Below are positions 43,963-47,239 of a stretch of 47,239 nucleotides of DNA, piece by piece. The stretch is from the NCBI GenBank assembly GCA_003427395.1, contig BFEA01000216.1, positions 968,770 to 1,016,008 on the forward strand, read 5' to 3'. The translations under genes were made by a program, and so were the position numbers. The number at the start of each line of letters is the position of its first letter. Position 1 is the stretch's first letter. This DNA is from Chara braunii (taxonomy: Eukaryota > Streptophyta > Charophyceae > Charales > Characeae). The notes beneath the pieces were generated by a model. The model was given only the letters and a program-made list of their open reading frames with translations. It was not told the origin of the DNA and searched no databases.

Positions 43963-46321
43963 ATGTAGTCGTGAGGAAGAAGAGTTTGTGTGAAAAGGGT
44001 CAGGAAACTTGAGCAAACTGTAAATATCACCGGAAAATCCCAGTTATATAGCCGCTGTAGATAGGCACAGCGAACAGAGGGGAGAGATTTTCGTAATAGT
44101 GGTCCGGTAAGGTAGCTCGGGTTGTAGGCAGGAGGAACCCCAATAAAATAGCTGCATATATGGGGTATGTTAGGTCTGCCTCTCACCATGTTATTAGAAT
44201 GTCTCCAGTAGGAAGAGCAAGGAGTGACCATGAGGGCACTGTTGCAAAGTAGGGGTTTGTTCTATTAGGCCTAGTGATTGAGAAAAAAAGATGTGGGACC
44301 TGCATCGTGTCTAGGCCTAAATAGTTGTATAGGTGTGAGAGATAGGAGTGGTTTGGGAAGAGACCTCAGCATGGGGGGAAACAGGCTCTCTAACCGAGGA
44401 AGGTAGTTGTAAGACTTGTGTATGCATGACTTCTAGTCTTACTTTCCCCGGATTTTTGAATATGTCTCGAGTTACTTAGGTCCCTCTGACCTGAGGGGTG
44501 TGGCTGCGTCCGGATCAAAACTGTTTTAGATTTGGCTTTGGGGGCCGCATTGTCCTTGAATGATACCAGTGACGATTTGAGTTGAGATTGTTCAACTCCG
44601 AGTGTATATGTATGAAACTTGAGAACATTTGGCTCGCGCGTGAGTTGGGGTGTTGTACCCCTGTGTATATATTGAGTTGAGGCTTTATCTAAGACTATCT
44701 TTTGTATATGACGATCACAATCACTCTCACATTTGTGGTTTTATCCTAATGTATGATGATTTTGCATGAGAAACACATGAGGAACATCTCGTGAGTTGTG
44801 TGGATTTTGTGAGGATGAATAAATGTGAACTGTCTACTCTTCGGTATACTCGTGCGGCCTGCCTACAGGCAGGACAGGGCCGGGTATAAGGAGAGGGAGT
44901 GCAGTCTGTCATTGTGAAAGTGTGAAAATCCTAAGGGATTTTGTGAGTCTTTGAGGCTCGAGTACTTACCATGCCGGGTGTTTTATGGTTAAGTTGCGAA
45001 AAGGGCTCATAAGCAGGCCCCTCAATTGAGTTGGTTCGTGGTTGAGTTGTGGAGAGGGCCCATAAGTAGGCCTCTCAATTTGAGTTGTTTTATGGTTGAG
45101 GCCCCTTCAGTTTGAGGAAGGCGGCAGTGTTGTTTATCGGAAGACTCATCCTCAAAAGGGGAGGTGTTTTAAAAAGGGTCGTGTGATAGCTCATCCTAGG
45201 AAGAGAGGGATGGCTGGGAGACCTATTGAAAGAGACCTCCTTCATGTGAAAGGTGGTTAATGGATTTAAGGGCATGGTAGGCAGTGTTTGAGTTGATAAA
45301 ATCTGACGAAAAGGGACCACGCTTGCTTAAGATGTTTGAGAAAGTCGCAAAAGAGTGCAGGGCGACGAACGTCTCAGGATGGATGGCTGCGCTCTGATCA
45401 AGTCAGGGGTCACGGCCTTGTGGACCTAGCGGATTTTGTTTGTGATTATGCGAAGGACGCCATGCCTTTCGTGGGAGAGCTGGTAAATGCCTTCAGACCC
45501 CTGCGTAATCTCGCAGTGGGCCCGTGATTGGTTTTGCGACGCTCCGTCTAACCACTTGTGTTAGTTCTGGGACATAGTAGGGGAATACCAAGCTAAGCGG
45601 TAAAGATTAGCACCTCTAGGGCATAACCCCAGGGGATGGCTGCTAGCCGGCGCAACCTGGCTACGGGACCACGGAGTACGAGTTTAAAGGGAGTTGCCCG
45701 CCCCAGGGAAATTACTCCGTGGGGTGGTAAAGGTTGAGAATTTTTGGGAAATCCAGATTGAATGCTTATTAGGAGAAAACCTATCATTGCGTAACCAACG
45801 AGGGTACTGCCGCTAAAATAACAATGCGGTAGGCCGTAGTCCTGGTCCGATCAGCCAGGCTATGGTGGGCCAAGATGGAGACCTAGCCTTTCTGTACTAG
45901 ATTGCAGAAAGAGTTGAGTGGATACTAAGTATACAAATATGCGTATGTGTATTTGATTGTGAGAGATTCTCTGAGAAGGAAGGCGAGAGTGCCTTCAAAG
46001 GTCTCGGTTAGGGCCCCCGTGCCTAGTTTTGGCCAGGACTAGGGACACCCAACGAGAAGCCGAAGGTTCTTTAGGACGGGGGAGAGGATGATTGGGAAGG
46101 TCTTTGGAACTTAAGCTGTCAGCGTCCTAATGCCTGGGCGGTGAGGGCCCGCGTTAGAAACCTGGTAGCATATAGTTATGGAGGCATGGTTTGATGGAGG
46201 CCTCTACCCTGTGTTTGTCGGCTAATCGGATTGGTTCCTCTTTCGTCAGCATCTTGGGTAATCTGATAGCTTTTCGATTTTGCAAAGCGACGGGGACGTC
46301 ACTTCATGTGGTCCGGTAAGT
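43963..46321 (+). other. Non-coding 3' interior of the LTR element, no pol found
   Basis: The position where protease, RT and integrase would lie in an autonomous element holds only short frames without their motifs. A two-copy repeat of about 55 bases (44985-45080) carries CATAAG-loop hairpins. No clear polypurine tract precedes the right LTR at 46322. Confidence 0.5.
45003..45076 (+). repeat. Two hairpins with CATAAG loops
   Basis: 45052-45060 pairs with 45069-45076 (GAGAGG-CC / GGCCTCTC, one bulged G) around CATAAGTA. 45003-45007 pairs more weakly with 45016-45020 around CATAAGCA. The loop core resembles that of the array at 36935-37756. Confidence 0.5.
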
Positions 46322-47239
46322 TGTCGGCGCGAATACCCTTACAAGGGTATCCGCCCTGGTTTTTGCAAGTGACAGAGAAATAGCTTTGCTTTAAAGTTCA
46401 AGTATACCGCGCTAGGCGCGGCTGCGTCAGTGACTTACGCTGACGGGATGGTTGACTATAATAGAGAGTGCGTGGGCGCGCAAGTTCAGGGCGCGCGTGA
46501 TTTTTCCTTGTCGTTGATTATAAAGCCGGCGCGGACGCCGGTCGGTTTAACCGTGTTTTATTTTTATTTATTTTTGATTAAATAGGAATTAAGAATATTC
46601 TCTTTTGACCTAGGCGAGCGCGTGTGCGAGGACGACGGCATCGACAACGACGGTGCGACCTTGCGCGGTAAGTGGGGCGGCGTAGGATGGCGCGTGGGGG
46701 CGGCTACGACATGGTTTGGGTAGGCCGGCACGAATACTTAGCGGCCGCGGGTTTGGTTGGAGGCGGGGACGATGCCCAGGCCGTTTTTTTTGGGCCTAGG
46801 CACTGCACTGCATCACCTTATATTGGGTTTCGCGCAGGCTAACTCCAGGCTTGGGCTTAGCCCTATGGGTTACGACGTCGGACTATGGCTACGGAGGCTC
46901 AGGGATCGAGGCCGATGGGCGTCGGCACAGCAGCGGCGGAGCGTCATGGAGGAGACTGAGGGGGTTGAGGGCCCGACGGGGCTATCCCCTTTTGGTTTTG
47001 TTAGTAGGCGCGGCAAACGGACCTGAACCAGGGGACCGGTAGGGTATCAGCAGTCCTCGGCCCTTGTTTAGGATTTTTTGTATGTTTTGTTTTTTATTTT
47101 ATTTTATTTTATTTTTTATTTTTCTCTATTATTATTCGCGGTCTCGTTTTAATTCGGGATGCGGTACCACGGTTGGTCGTTCAAATCTCAAAGAGCCACG
47201 GGTGGGGTATTACCACAGGTCCGTCGGGACATCCGTTAA
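46322..47239 (+). repeat. Right LTR (3' LTR), truncated by the window
   Basis: Starts TGTCGGCGCGAATACCC and aligns base for base with 33015-33943 apart from substitutions and a few indels. The 18-base palindrome has one mismatch (CTTACAAGGG). The TATAAA and hairpin, the GTAAGT and the internal 90-codon frame are kept. It runs off the window end without a visible terminus. Confidence 0.8.

Larger units (their letters stand above)
33015..47239 (+). mobile_element. Putative LTR retrotransposon with gag but no visible pol (right end beyond window)
   Basis: Two same-orientation copies of a sequence of at least 0.92 kb, both starting TGTCGGCGCGAATACCC, flank about 12 kb of interior. The plus-strand interior contains a gag-like frame with a CCHC zinc knuckle near its 3' end. 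No protease, RT, RNase H or integrase motif was found. The long non-coding leader contains structured repeats. This fits a large non-autonomous LTR element of the LARD or TR-GAG type. The 3' boundary, target duplication, primer-binding site and polypurine tract could not be confirmed, and the left LTR is damaged by an assembly chimera at 33984-34150. Confidence 0.65.

Overview
The window looks like nuclear DNA from a large, repeat-rich eukaryotic genome, not a prokaryotic region. It has long (GT)n, (GA)n and (CT)n microsatellites, two scaffold gaps next to microsatellites (18042-18672 and 31483-32267), decayed retroelements, long stretches with no gene, and only one long intact reading frame. 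A charophyte-like or other algal/plant-lineage genome is my tentative guess, from the style of the reverse transcriptase and the gene-poor layout. The sequence alone does not prove this.

Left third (1-16.5 kb). A minus-strand retroelement relic fills about 0-6.5 kb. Its reverse transcriptase (RT) frame (2372 down to 302) is recognisable from several motifs, including a YFDDF catalytic box, but is broken by five stops and two frameshifts. An unassigned minus-strand ORF1-like relic lies upstream (6493 to 3786). Beyond the RT frame come a 19-bp-stem hairpin (92-134) and a (CA)n tail on the element strand. After G+T-rich DNA with a (GT)n(GA)n tract come a 1.57-kb tandem duplication (9851-13005), a second imperfect duplication (14187 and 15100) and copy 1 of a dispersed repeat here called family A (15804-16500).

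Middle (16.5-32 kb). The one convincing host gene is on the minus strand at 23318-26620. It encodes a Ser/Ala/Gly-rich nuclear-type protein of about 1,090-1,100 residues with a compact N-terminal domain, basic nuclear localisation-like motifs and a C-terminal coiled coil. The rest is non-coding, with simple repeats and short duplications.

Right third (32.7-47.2 kb). Family A copy 2 (32743-33014) is interrupted by a repeat starting TGTCGG. That repeat recurs at 46322 and runs off the window, so the two copies look like the LTRs of one element longer than 14 kb. Its interior has a broken gag-like frame ending in a CX2CX4HX4C zinc knuckle, a second unassigned frame, no pol that I can find, and a long non-coding leader. 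The leader holds the most interesting signal: ten hairpins at 36935-37756 with a near-constant apical loop and stems that differ in sequence yet stay paired. A second, three-copy hairpin array follows at 38051-38352.

Assembly warning: at 33984-34150 there is Tn5/Nextera mate-pair junction sequence plus a 110-bp piece that also occurs about 3.8 kb downstream. This part of the left LTR is a library or assembly chimera.
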